DNA of 64,000 bases from Pipra filicauda (Eukaryota > Chordata > Aves > Passeriformes > Pipridae), in assembly GCF_003945595.2 (NCBI RefSeq), contig NW_024104107.1:1364001-1428000 (forward strand), in the 5' to 3' direction. Shown piece by piece: positions 46,651 to 57,853 of this stretch. The notes beneath the pieces are model-generated. The model was not told the origin of the DNA. It saw only the letters and a program-made list of their open reading frames with translations, and did not search any database. Each line of letters opens with the position of its first letter. Positions within the stretch are counted from its first letter, which is position 1. The translations under genes and the position numbers were made by a program.

Positions 46651-47058
46651 ATGGTGAAATATATGGTTTGAAAGGACGTGAATTGGAGGGGGTGAATTAT
46701 ATTGAATATTGTTTCATGCTGTTGAACAAGAATTGGCTACATGTGGGTCACAGGCAGCGTTTTTCCCACAATTTGCTCAAATGCATCCACTTTTCCACGG
46801 CTGGCAGCTGTTGATTTGTGGATGCCCCAGGGACAGCAGCTACAAGGTGTGTGTATATTTACTCTTGTTAAGCCCAGCCATGATTTGTTGCTCAAAACAT
46901 GGGCCTCCATTTGTGTGCAAATGTGCTACACTTCAGATAACAACTTCATCTGTTGCCAGGGAGAGAGAAAAGAGCAGGAAATTTGTTCTAAAGAGTCCTG
47001 GATAATTATCCACAACCTGTTTGGGAGGGCTGGGTGGGTGCTCTGGTGTTGAGTGTGG
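46651..47058. other. Intergenic, nothing identified
   Basis: Unique-looking sequence leading into the tandem duplication. Confidence 0.4.
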
Positions 47059-47762
47059 CTGAGGCTGGATGTGGCCCAGCGTGGTTATTACAGCAGGAAT
47101 TCATTTGGTTTAACCCCAGACATCACCTGACCACAAAGCAGAGCTCCCAGACCTCTTTTCAGTCTATAAGACACAAATCCATCCTTTCCCCTGGAGGCAG
47201 TGGCTGCAGGATGAGGTGCAAGGTGTCTGGAAGTGTTTCTTTCTCCAACGCTTGCAAGGTTTGTCCAAGTAACTGGGCAAGAGCTGGGTTTTTTCAAAGC
47301 CACCTAAACCAGGACTGGTGGACACATGGAAGCTCCCCAAACAATTCAGCAGCTTGGAGAAGAAAAAATCTCCAAGAAGATCCTGTAGAACCTTCCAGTA
47401 TCCAAAGGGTCTGAGGCTGGATGTGGCCCAGCGTGGTTATTACAGCAGGAATTCATTTGGTTTAACCCCAGACATCACCTGACCACAAAGCAGAGCTCCC
47501 AGACCTCTTTTCAGTCTATAAGACACAAATCCATCCTTTCCCCTGGAGGCAGTGGCTGCAGGATGAGGTGCAAGCTGTCTGGAAGTGCTCCTTTCTCCAA
47601 CACTTGCAAGGTTTGTCCAAGTAACTGGGCAAGAGCTGGGTTTTTTTGAAGTCACCTAAAACAGGATTGATGGTAAATGGAAGTTCCCCAAGCAATCTGG
47701 AGAAGAAAAAGCTCCAGGGAGACCCTGTAAAACCTTTCAGTATCTAAAGGGGCTACAAGAGA
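47059..47762. repeat. 352-bp direct tandem duplication
   Basis: Copy A (47059-47410) and copy B (47411-47762) both start CTGAGGCTGGATGTGGCCCA. They are identical for their first 164 bp (47059-47222 against 47411-47574). The second half differs by several substitutions and by two small indels near 47310-47350 of copy A. Both copies end in the 5' part of a sense CR1 fragment (GGAGAAGAAAAA, then CCTGTA(G/A)AACC, then CAGTAT(C)CAAAGG), so the duplication joint lies inside CR1. In copy B the CR1 continues on. Confidence 0.96.
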
Positions 47763-48064
47763 GCTGGAGCTGAACTGTTTGCAAGGGCACGGAGTGCCAG
47801 GACAAGAGAGAATGGCTTCAAATTGAGAGAGAGCAGGGTTAGATGGGATATTGGGAAGGAATTCTTGGCTGTGAGGGTGGTGAGGCCCTGGCACAGCTTG
47901 GCCAGAGAAACTGTGGCTGCCCCATCTCTGGAAATGTTCAAGGCCATGGATGGAGCTTTGAGCACCCTGGTCTGGGGGAAGGTGTCCCTGCCCATGGCAG
48001 GGTGGTGGAACAAGATGAAGTTTCAGGTCCCTTCCAGCCCAAGCCATCCTGTGATTCTGTGAGT
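47692..48064 (+). mobile_element. CR1 LINE 3' fragment, sense
   Basis: It contains TCTGGAGAAGAAAAAGCTCC, GGAGACCCTGTAAAACCTTT, AAAGGGGCTACAAGAGAGCT, TTGGGAAGGAATTCTTGGCT, GTGAGGGTGGTGAGGCCCTG and CTGCCCATGGCAGGGTGGTG. It ends ATCCTGTGATTCTGTGAG. Its first 70 bp or so belong to copy B of the tandem duplication and have a truncated twin at about 47338-47410. Confidence 0.93.
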
Positions 48065-49507
48065 AGATAGTACATTTTGAGTGGCCATAACTTACACCCT
48101 GCTCCCACCCCAGCAGTTCACATAAGGCCCTTGCACCACACCTGGATGCAGGAGGATCACAAGATGTCATTGCCTCTTAGCCAGGAAAATTGTCCCACTG
48201 ATGTTCCCATTCTTTATGTTCATGCTGTGCTCCTAATACAGCAGTTGCTTTGCGTAAAAGACATGAATTTGAGTTGTGGACACTGTCTTTAGACATCTGA
48301 AATGGGGGAAGATGAATCCCATCACTATTCCACTTGGGCAAGTGGGCAATTAACCTTTCTTTCCCCTTTCAGCATCGAGTTATGGATTTATGTGGTAAAA
48401 GGGGTAACAAAGAAGTGCTTTAACATGAATTATTAAAGCCCAAAGGATTACCATCTGCCTTTCCATCATTTGACTCATGGCATAGATTTGATTAACAAAA
48501 TACATCACGGAACAGTTTGCCCTCAGGCACCTTCATGGGAGAAATGTGGAGACTTTTCATGGGAACTAGGGGTGAAAGAGCAAAGTCTGGGGTCAGGTTG
48601 CAACAGGGGAGATTTAGCCCATGAGGAAAGACTTGTCTGGATCAGGGTGCTGGAACAGGGTAAGGCACCTTAATTACCAAAGATCCAGGGAGAAGTTGGA
48701 CAAACAATGGTTATGACCTTGTGGGTGCCTTTCCAGCTCTACTCTCAATGATTCCTTGAATTTTGTGCATGTTGCCAATCCCTGGCTTTGTTTCCTGAGC
48801 AAGGTGCTCCCTGCTGAAACTCAGGACCTACTGCCTGTCTCTGATCCATGGTCCCTGACTCAGTTGCTTGGAGCAGGATGGGTTTTCCCACCAGCCTATC
48901 CATGCACTGTGATGTGACCAGGATTGCTGCAAGGATCAGAACAACCCTCTTCATTTCTCCTTACAATTACCGTTTCCTAATATCAAGGCTAATCTCTCTG
49001 CTGCAACTGAATCCCATGGTTTTCCTTTCCTGCTTCCAGTGGCCACATAGAATCCTACCTTTATGGCATAAAAAGGGACATCACTATCAGAGAAAGGGAC
49101 CTAAATTTGGGGTTATATCCACCCTGTAGGGATGTGACAGTGCCAGGAAGGAATCAGCAGGAAGAGCAATGGAACAGAGAGAAAAACAGGTATCTTGTTT
49201 ATTTTCCTTTCTCATAAGGGGAAAAAAAAACCAACTTATAAAAATTGCATGAGCTGGGTCACACAGGAATTCTGCAGCAGAACTAGAAACTGCATCCAAG
49301 TCTTCAGAGAGCCTAGAGGAGTTGGAATAGCTTAGTTGCTAAAGCTTCCTTCTTTTCTAGCAGCTGCAAATGACAATCACAGATCCAAATAAACCAAACC
49401 TTTGCAAAAATATTACAAAAAAGCAAAGAATTCCCTTCTTTGGTGAGAAAGGATGGTCCTGTGGAAAAAAAAACAAGGGATAGCAAATATATCTGTACAG
49501 GCAGAAA
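48065..49507. other. Intergenic, no gene seen
   Basis: Unique-looking sequence. A segment at about 48690-48755 (TTATGACCTTGTGGGTGCCT, TTCCAGCTCTA) weakly resembles the 3' end of the CR1 subfamily seen at 33828. No gene is seen. Confidence 0.4.
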
Positions 49508-49612
49508 GGTCTAGGACATGATTTAGTGGTGGACTTGGCAGGGCTGGGTTAACAGTTGGACTAAATGACCTTAGAGGTCTTTTCCAAGCTGAATGATTCC
49601 ATGATTCTTTGT
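49508..49612 (+). mobile_element. CR1-related 3' fragment, sense, second subfamily
   Basis: It contains GATTTAGTGGTGGACTTGGC, GGGTTAACAGTTGGACTAAA, TGACCTTAGAGGTCTTTTCC and AAGCTGAATGATTCCATGAT. It ends at TTCTTTG. Only the last 100 bp or so of the element remain. Confidence 0.85.
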
Positions 49613-50559
49613 CAGAGGCACACCAGGGATCCCACATGGAAGGTGGTTACCTGGCTGGTTTCCACTTGGCCTGGGTCACTTCAGTCCAGTCCTGTGTTCC
49701 CTGGGTGCTGCTTCAGTCAGAGTTGATGTACAATCCCAGACTTGTCCTACCTGCTGCTGGAAAATGAAGGATAGAGTGGATTTCCCTCACTTGTTGCCCA
49801 CCAGCACAGCAGATGGTGCCTGTATCATTTAATTCCTGTCCAAGACCAGACTGCATTTTCCACACACTCCACTGATGTGGATAGGTCTGGAGAGAGAGAA
49901 CAAGTCTGGAAAAGACAAGGCACAGGTTTTAACGTGGTGGGGGCACAATTCCTCGGTTCCCAACCAATTTCTGCTCTCTTGAGCCCAAGAATGAACTGAT
50001 CTCTCATTAGATGTTCACAACCTGCATCCTCTTTCTCCCAGGCATTGTCTTGTAGCCACTCTGTTCATGTCTGTCCCCACATCTCCTTACAGGTAAAACC
50101 CCAAAATGGGTCCCCAGGGTCACAGGGGTGGAGAACTTGATTGGAGTCCTCTAGTTTCAGCTAGCAAGCAGGAAAAAGCTAAAGTTAATATTGCCATCCC
50201 TTGTCCTTTTATCAAAGGAAAGGGGATTAGCAAGGAGGAGATGAGAAGTCTCCACTGCACGAGCCATCTGGTAATTCCAGTTAATGTTGACATAATCAGG
50301 AAGCCCTTCCTGACCTGCCAGCCTGTGGGGGAGTGGGCTGGGATATGGGATCAGCAAGGATGGGTGTTGTGACCCTGAGCCCCGCGAAGCCCCTCGGTGC
50401 CTTTCCAAACCCCTCTCTCAAGAACAGGAGAAGAGAAAGGAAAGCAACCCAACCCAAGCTCCCCCTGAGAGACTGATTTATTCTAAGCCTACAGGAAAAA
50501 GAGGAGACAATGTGAACTAGAGACAACAAATGCAATTAAAGGGAGAAGGGGGAGAAAGA
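49613..50559. other. Intergenic, no gene seen
   Basis: Unique-looking sequence with no supported gene or repeat. Confidence 0.4.
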
Positions 50560-50840
50560 AATTCCGCGTAATCGCCGTTTCCGTGAGGCAATATGCTGTG
50601 GATTAGAACGTCTCAGGCCTGGAGTGGGACCATATGGCAAAACTCCCTTCATTCCACATTAAATCCTGGCATTTTGCAGCTGTCAAGATAAAGCTGTTTA
50701 TATGAGTAACATTGTAGTTTGCTTATAGGGAAATAATATGTAGCAAGTTATGATTAATCAAGGTGTCCAAAACCTGCTGCGGGCGCCTGGAATAGATTGG
50801 GCTCCGTGGCAGAAGCTTTGTCTCTTAAATTATTGACATC
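50560..50840. promoter_or_regulatory. Candidate conserved non-coding element
   Basis: This unique block retains several CpG words in AT-rich context (TTCCGCGTAATCGCCGTTTCC, split here as TTCCGCGTAA and TCGCCGTTTCC; TGCGGGCGCC; CTCCGTGG). It also carries GATTAATCAAGG, AGTTATGATTAAT and CATATGG sites. There is no open frame and no transposon hallmark. CpG retention next to homeodomain-like sites suggests purifying selection, as in regulatory elements. It is followed directly by a T-rich tract (50841-50895). This is inference only. Confidence 0.33.
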
Positions 50841-51229
50841 TTTTTTTTTTTCTTTTTTTTTTCTTCTATTTTTCTCCCCCTTTCTTCTTCTTCTGTGTGT
50901 CTGTTGTGTGCTGCAGTTTTTCTTTCCTCCCCAGGGCACACGCAGAGTTGGGAAGTGGCAGATCCCACCCCCAGGCAGCCCCGTGGTCCTCTCTGCCCTG
51001 CAGCCGGGAGGAAGCCAAGGGAGAGGGCTGGTTCCATCCCTCAGCTGAGGAAAGACAGTGCTTTTGCTGCACTGACCCAGCTGTGCACAGGGCTGTTCCT
51101 ACCAGAGCAGAATTTGACCCTTTTTCCCCCCAAAAAACCCTGCCTTTGGAGATCTGTATGTTCTTCTCTGCACTGGTTCACGGTATTTTCATTGCTGGAA
51201 GTGCTCCCATCCCTCTCTCCTCCCCAGAG
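50841..51229. other. T-rich tract and unique sequence
   Basis: It starts with a T/C tract (TTTTTTTTTTC units, 50841-50895) followed by GC-richer unique sequence. No gene is supported. Confidence 0.45.
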
Positions 51230-51396
51230 TCATGGATGTCCTGTTCCTGGAAGTGTTCCAGGCCAGGTTGGATGGGGCTTGGAGCAACCTGATCGAGTGG
51301 AAGGTGTCCCTGCCCATTTCAGGGGGTTGGAAATAGATGGTCTTTAAGGTTCTTTCGAACTCAAATCATTCTCTGACCCTATGATTCTATGATTTT
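51230..51396 (+). mobile_element. CR1 LINE 3' fragment, sense
   Basis: It contains CTGGAAGTGTTCCAGGCCAG, GGATGGGGCTTGGAGCAACC, GTGGAAGGTGTCCCTGCCCA and CTTTAAGGTTCTTTCGAACT. It ends CCCTATGATTCTATGATTTT with two clear terminal repeat units. Confidence 0.93.
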
Positions 51397-52304
51397 ATAA
51401 TAATTAACAGGGTGTCATGTATGCAAAGCCATGATCTCCTGCCTGAACACTTTACAAAGCCAGTCTGAGCCATCCTGTGGGATCCTGGGCTGGGAGAGAA
51501 GCCCAAATTGCTGTGATGTTTCTCCAAATGCTGCTGTTCTGCCTCTGCCATATTACCATGATGCTGCACCTGGTGCTCACAACACCCCTATCCTCTCTCT
51601 CTTGCTCAGCAGCTACAAACCACAGACAGACCATGCAATGGAGGTGAAGAGGTGGCACAGCAAGAAAGACAGGTAAAGGTGTGTTGCAAGTCCTCAGAAC
51701 TTCACTCACCCTGATATCAAGTGTGCATTTATGAGCAAGCTCTGGATGTGTGGATAGCTCCACAAAAAAAAACAGGTTGTTGGTATCCCCACAGTCATAA
51801 TCCTTCGGGTGTCTGTGCCCTACCTGCTGGAATCTCCATTTGGTGGGACATGTTGGGAATAAACTTTTGCAGGGTTTTGTCTAAATCTTGTTCTTCAAAT
51901 TGCACGTAAGGTAGCCAGCAGTTCCTGATGGGAAGACAAAGAATAAACCCTGTTCCTGGCTATCCCCTTTTCTCAGGGATCCTATGAAACTTGGTTATTT
52001 AAGGGTAGAAAATGGGTGATTTATGGCAGAACAGCTCCACAGAAATCAATGGGAAGTCACACTAGAAGATGTTGCCTATTGTTCTGAGATCCTCCTGGGA
52101 AATGTTTTACAACTGGCCTGTCCTCTCCAGCTTCCTCTTCTCCAGCCTCCTGTTTGGACACTTTAATGACTGAGCATTCCAACAGGGCACCCAAACCTCA
52201 CTCTGTTATTTTAGGCAAGGTTTTTATCCAACTTTCCACACAAACACACATGGCAAGCTTTGGGTCTGGCCTAAAACACTCACATATACATGTTATATCC
52301 TTTC
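51397..52304. other. Intergenic, no gene seen
   Basis: Unique-looking sequence. An AATAAA (51859-51864) sits in a TTGGGAATAAACTTTTG context that could belong to an old LTR or 3' end, but the flanks do not define an element. Confidence 0.4.
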
Positions 52305-52680
52305 TTAATGGTGGTGCAACAGCCTTTTAATCGGCAGATTCATCACTATTATGCTCCCCCCCACTAGCCCCCGAGGAGATTTATCCCTCCTCCTCTGCCC
52401 CTGTTGCTGATTAGTCAATATTTTCAGGCTGATCCTTTGGAATAAGATGCCTGGCAAAGGCAGCCACCCCATCTTCCTGGATGAGCCACTTATAGGAAAC
52501 AATCCTCTTCATGGGAGGCTGTTAACAGGGGCTGCAGAGAGAGTTATAGATAATCAATCCAGAAATCACATTTGTAAATGGCCCCTGTAGCTGCTTAATT
52601 AAGCCCAGCATTCTGGCATCGGGCATTGAGATGCTTTAAAGCCTATTTGTCTTCACAGAAAGTATCCAATAATATGTTTG
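52305..52680. promoter_or_regulatory. Candidate conserved non-coding element
   Basis: This is unique sequence with CTTTTAATCGGCAG, CTGATTAGTCAATA, AGATAATCAATCC, GCTTAATTAAGCCC (a near-perfect palindrome) and GCATCGGGCA. It is repeat-free with retained CpGs. It is a weaker candidate than the blocks at 43.1 and 46.3 kb. Function is inferred. Confidence 0.28.
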
Positions 52681-53000
52681 CAGTTCTGTGCTAACCCATC
52701 CTAATCTCACCTGCCTTTTGTGGATTAACAGGATAAAGTGATTTAAATAACAGTAAGCAACTTCTGGGGAAGGTGTGGAGTGGAGATGAGAAGGAATATT
52801 TGCTTTTGATGCTTTGCTGAGCAAATTGTTTCTCTCCTTTGACTTTCCTCTTGCATCCATCACCTTGTCTGCAAACCTCTGAGCCACCAGGAATCTTCCC
52901 CTTCCTTACATAGAGCTTGGGATGTGGCAGGGACCAGATCAGCCAAGATATTCCTGACAGAGGGACAAGGGAGAAAAAGACGGATTCAGAGGCTGGTAGT
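52681..53000. other. Intergenic, nothing identified
   Basis: Unique-looking sequence before the TTA microsatellite. Confidence 0.4.
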
Positions 53001-53006
53001 TTATTA

Positions 53007-53060
<54 letters not shown>

Positions 53061-53061
53061 T
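53001..53061. repeat. (TTA)n microsatellite
   Basis: About twenty TTA units with a single TTTA interruption near 53010. It is likely to be length-polymorphic. Confidence 0.97.
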
Positions 53062-54584
53062 CATTCTCAACAGATTCTCATTTTGCAAATGCCTTTGGGG
53101 ATTATTTTTGACTCTCCTCCTCCTCTAATCTCTCTTGCAGTTCCTCATTCTTCAGTCCCTCTACTTCTTCCATCTCCAGCGAAAATTCAGTCTTGGAGTG
53201 TGTGATCAGCTGCTCCCGGGAGGCTGGGCTGGCTCTCAGGAGCACCTCAGTCAAATCAATGTCCTTTCCTGCTCCCCAGGTGCAAGACATCCAAATTCCC
53301 TCTCAGGTTTCCAGGCAGCTGGGACAGAGATAATGAATTGCACGTTTCCGAGGGAAAGACAAACGTGCATAATTTGACCAACGCAAATCCCCAAATGTTA
53401 AACTTCTTCCTCCTTTCTCTCCACTTTTCCAGTAACTCACAGTACAGACTGATTTTTTTGGGGGGGTGTAAGTTTTGGTTGAGTTCAAAAATGCCATGAC
53501 AAGGTGCAGATAATACCACAGACGTGAGGGTTTTGGGATCCTGAACAAGCACGACTTCTTCCCATATTATGATGTCAATCTGCATGGCAATAAGAACCTC
53601 AGTTATTTAGAATAAACTCTTGCTCCCTGATATATTTGTTTGCCCACTGCCAGAAAGTCTTGAAGAAGCCCCTGGTGGTGGCACCATTTCAGTAAATAAA
53701 TTTGTCATGACTTTTGGAGGAGAATTCAGATCTCCCTCCTGCCTTTGACTGTGAAATTTGAAGCAATAATCAGATGGTAGGAGGGTTTCCAGCACAGGGA
53801 AGAATTTCCATGGGGAAGCATTTTAATGGAGAAGCCAGGGTTGTCTGCAAATAGGTGCTGGGTGCTGTTTTAAACATCCCATTCCCTCCCTGACCCCAGC
53901 ACAGTTTCTGAAGGGCTTGGGACTCTCAGTTTGTGTCACATCTGCCAGCCTGGAGCACCTCAGATGGCCCAAGGACAGGGAATGTATAATACTTGTCTTA
54001 CTAGAAATTAGGATGTATTTTCTAAGATTATGTCAAAGGCAGATGCAAAGCAAAGCCAGGCTGTGCTAAACTAAACAATCAGGTGCGGAAAGCCCAAAAT
54101 CAGATCCAGCTTTCTCCGTACTACAGCCCCATCCTAGGGAAAAACCCAGGGATATGAGTCCATCCTATGACAGCCCTGTGTTTAATGAACAGGGTCCTTT
54201 TTTATGACCAGCCCTCACCATTTGTCCTGCACCTTGTCAGGGGGAGAGATTGAGCCAGAAATCATCTCTGTTCAGGGGGGTGGGGGTGTCTGGTCACAGG
54301 TCACTGTGCTGTGACCCCCCTCTGTCCTCCCAGCTTCCATTAATCTGCTGGTGACAAGGGCACATAAAGCACCTGGGCCCGACCCCCCTTCCGAGGGAAG
54401 GAGGTGGAAGGGATGTGGGAAGCTCTGTTGGAGGCAGAGAGCTCCAGCAGGAGATAAATCCTTGGATGAGAACAAGGCTGGTGTGTCCTGATGAGTCCAC
54501 AAATCCTCTGGCAGGGTTCACACTCCATGGGCCATGTGAGAGGGACAGGGAAAAGTGGGGATTGGTGATAGAAAAAGGTTAAAT
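53062..54584. other. Intergenic, no gene seen
   Basis: Unique-looking sequence with no supported gene, RNA or transposon. Confidence 0.45.
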
Positions 54585-55012
54585 AAGAGAGGAAAGAGAG
54601 AAAGAGGAAGGAGGAAGGAAGGAAGATTGAGAAATTAAGAAGGAAAAAGCAGGGAAGAAAGAATTAAGAAGGAAAAGTGAGAAAAGGAAAGAAAAAAGGG
54701 AGAGGGGAAGGGAAGGGAAGGTTTGGGAAGGGAAGGGAAGATTTGGGAAGGTTTGGGAAGGTTTGGGAAGGGAAGGTTTGGGAAGGTTTGGGAAGGTTTG
54801 GGAAGGGAAGGTTTGGGAAGGTTTGGGAAGGGAAGGGAAGGGAAAAGGATTAAGAAAGAAAGAAATAAGAAAGAAATAAGAAAGAAAGAGTAAGAAATTA
54901 AGAAGGAAAGCAAGGAAGCAAGAAAGAACTAAGAAGAAAAGTAAGAAGGAAAGCAAGAAAGAAGAAAAGAAGGGAAGAGAGAGAGAAAGAAGGAAAGAAA
55001 GAAAGACCAAGA
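54585..55012. repeat. Polypurine tract with GGGAAGGTTT minisatellite
   Basis: About 430 bp of almost pure purine on the + strand (GGAAG, AAAGG, AGAAAG units) enclose an array at 54703-54845. The array has about nine TTTGGG junctions built from GGGAAGGTTT (10 bp) and GGGAAGGGAAGGTTT (15 bp) units. This is the reverse complement of the units at 15.7 and 57.9 kb. The + strand has closely spaced GGG runs with loops of seven bases or fewer, fitting a quadruplex pattern. The purine mirror sequence could also form triplex DNA. Confidence 0.95.
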
Positions 55013-55717
55013 AACTTTCTCCCAGTGCCATATTCTTGTTTTTTCACAGTTCTGGATGTCTGTAGAAGGAAATGCCTCCATCAGAAATCTTTCTCCTTTT
55101 GTAAGTTGTGTTATAGCTGCAGGATGTGTGGCAGAAGTACAGAAAACAAGGTGGACTTTCCTCAGCACCACGCTCCTCACTGTCACTCCTTCCCTCTGCC
55201 AGCCCTTTGCTTACTCCAGGTCTGGGATACCCAAAGCTTTTGTGCCCTCAGCAGGGATCCATCCAGGGGCACAAGGAGTCCCTGGAGAGATGGGAGAAGG
55301 TGGGCACCACAGAGAGACATCTCCAGCTCACCCTGATCTCCTTCCTCCCAGATTCCTCCTCTACAGGACACCCAAACAGCCTCCAGCACTCCAGGGAAGT
55401 CTGGCACTGGAACTGCTCTTCCCCAGGCTGGGCTGTCTGTCTCACAGACCCTGTGGGTTTAAATTTCTCAAAAAAAATAAGAATGTTTCCCTTTTCCAGA
55501 CATTTTTGGAAAGTAAAGTAAGACTGACTACAAAAGTTTTATTAAATATTCTTTGTTCATACTCTCCCCTGGGAATATCTGGATCCTTCCCCCTCACTCC
55601 CCACTTCTCCATTCTCCACCATCACTTTCCTTTATTTTCTCTTCTTCTAATCATTACTTGTTTCTGAACATCTCCCTGCAACAATTATCGAGAACAATTG
55701 TTCTTAATGAGTAAGAT
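55013..55717. other. Spacer between satellite arrays, no gene seen
   Basis: Unique-looking sequence. An open frame of 203 codons (55056-55667) has no domain signature and is treated as chance. Confidence 0.45.
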
Positions 55718-55855
55718 AAATTATAAAACAGCAACCACAACAATAACAATAATAGTTACAATAATAACAATGACAATAATAATAGCAATGATGGTAATAA
55801 TAATAAGAGGAAGAAAGACAAAGAAGAAGAAAGAAAAAGAAAAAAAGAAAGGAGA
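55718..55855. repeat. Imperfect AAT/AAC then AAG simple repeat
   Basis: The tract is made of AACAAT, AATAAT and AATAGC words that grade into AAGAAG and AAAGAA units. It is a compound degenerate trinucleotide repeat. Confidence 0.9.
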
Positions 55856-57853
55856 AGATGTAAAAAGGATTTAGCCCATATGCAGATGGCTCACTGGAAC
55901 AAGAGAAAAAGGATAGTACACATTTTGGACTGGAAAGCAGTCTCAGGTTCTTGGAAGTCCTGTGCTCAAGTGGTTTTTGTGACTGGGTACCAAGGCTGCA
56001 GCAGGGACTGAGCCTGCCATGGCCCAGTCCAACGTGTGTCACACCCCTCTCTAATGCCTGAGCTGCCCAAAATGATAAATGTAACCATAAACCCTCCTTT
56101 CTGCTCCAGCAGAGCTCGGAATCCTAAAAGCAGATGTGAAAGCAAGTGAAGAGCTTTTCTTTGCCATGATGCCTGGTCAGACTCCTCACACACGAGATCC
56201 CACCCGGACAGAACAAAGTCTCTGAGGATCTTCCCAAGCACTTGTGGCTTGTCAGGCTGCACAGGAGGAACTCCAAGGAGGCCCAGCTTAGCTCCCATGA
56301 CTGCCCAACCCAGGTGGACTCCACTTAATGGGGGATCATGTGCTGATGACGGGGCTTCAGAGCTGCACAGGCAGAGCTGAAGGTGAGGGAAGCTGCTCTG
56401 AAGTTGCATGGGGTTCTGGGAAGCAGTTTGGAGTTTATGAGCTCAGCTTTGGAGGGGACTGCTCCAAAAAGGTGTCTGTGCAAAACGAGGCACTGTTCCC
56501 TGCCTCCAGTCCATCGGTTCTTTCGTGTCCCTGAACCATCCAAGGCCAAAACCACACGGTTGAATCTCCTGTCCAGGAGCAGAAATCACTCTGTGGTCTC
56601 AAAGAAGCCACAAAGGTCCTCCCAGAGCTGGCCTAAACAATGACATCAGCTTAACACTGTCACGTTCAGCCATGGCTTAACCACCCCAAGTACCAGGGCA
56701 GAGGTGGTGGTTGATGCTGTCCCAGAACACCCCCCCTCTGGGTGCCATTTGCCATCTCTGGTGTTGGACATCAGCACCAGGTGATGTTTAAGGACTTCCT
56801 CTGGCTTTTGAGGCAGAGAATGGAAGGAGTAGAACCGTGGTGATGGCGTTTGTGGATGACACCCCCAGCCAGGGACAAGTGTTGTGTATCTTCTACAGCT
56901 CCACCTCTCCTCTTCCAGCCTCAGGCTCTTCCCCACTGGAGCCAGAGAAGTTGCTTTACAGTAACTAAACATTGGGGGTCACAAAGGCTTTGCAGTGAGG
57001 AGGGATCCAGTTTCTTCTGTGCATTTCAGGCAACATTTTTCATCCACAGAGCACCAGGTGAGAGCAGCTGTTTCCTGCTGAGATCCATTCCCGGCCCCTG
57101 GCTGAACTGTACCCTCCTTGAGGCCACCAAATGGAAAAGGTCCCCATTTCCACTGCAGAGGAGCAGGGAGGACGAGTCAGGTGGACAGTCAGGACCCAGA
57201 TTAACCTCTCAACAACTGCAGAATTCCCTGCAGTGTCATTGATGGAGAGAGAGGGCTAGTTTAACATCTCACCTACCTTCTTTTCTCTTTTTTTCCTTCA
57301 AGATTTAGCATTTTACATGCCAAGGCTCATTTATTCTGGGAGAAGTTCGCTCCCATTTGGTAAAAACAGCTGCTAAATTTGCAGCCAGGCTCAATCCAGG
57401 TGCTAAATGTCTTCCCCTGCTGATTCCTCTGCCTCCTTCCACGAAAACCTTTCCCTTCCCTGGCACCACATAGAGGGCTCGGAGTAAAAGTCAGCTCTTC
57501 TTTGCTCTCTCACGTTTATGACTGAAAGGGGAAATCTTTAAATTTGTCCCCACCACCCACTCTGTGACCCTGCTCCTTGAACTACTGATTAGTGGCCCAC
57601 CAGGAGACAGGGAACTCCCTGACACATAATAAGGCATAAGAGCTTAAGGGTGAGGTTCTTAGAACCTGAAACTACCCCCAGGTGATCATCTTCCCTCTTA
57701 ACTATTGAAATATGCTCAAGAATAGGACTGAAAACACTTTGGAAAATGTGACACTGTTACTATGCAACTAGTGCCTTTTCCACCTCTCACCTCAGTATCC
57801 AATGATCCAAAGTCAGGATACAGGGTAGACTTGAGGGTAGAAGACCACACTAA
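55856..57853. other. Intergenic, no gene seen
   Basis: About 2 kb of unique-looking sequence between two satellite blocks. No gene, RNA or transposon is supported. Confidence 0.45.

Noticed and set aside
47652..48170. A 172-codon frame on -
   Set aside because: It runs through CR1 antisense sequence.
48690..48755. Possible diverged CR1 end
   Set aside because: The match is limited to a CTTGTGGGTGCCTTTCCAGC-like segment. Too weak without a search.
51859..51864. AATAAA in an LTR-like context
   Set aside because: No paired ends could be found around it.
54579..55031. A 150-codon frame rich in F, L and S on -
   Set aside because: It is a translation of a polypyrimidine tract and not a membrane protein.
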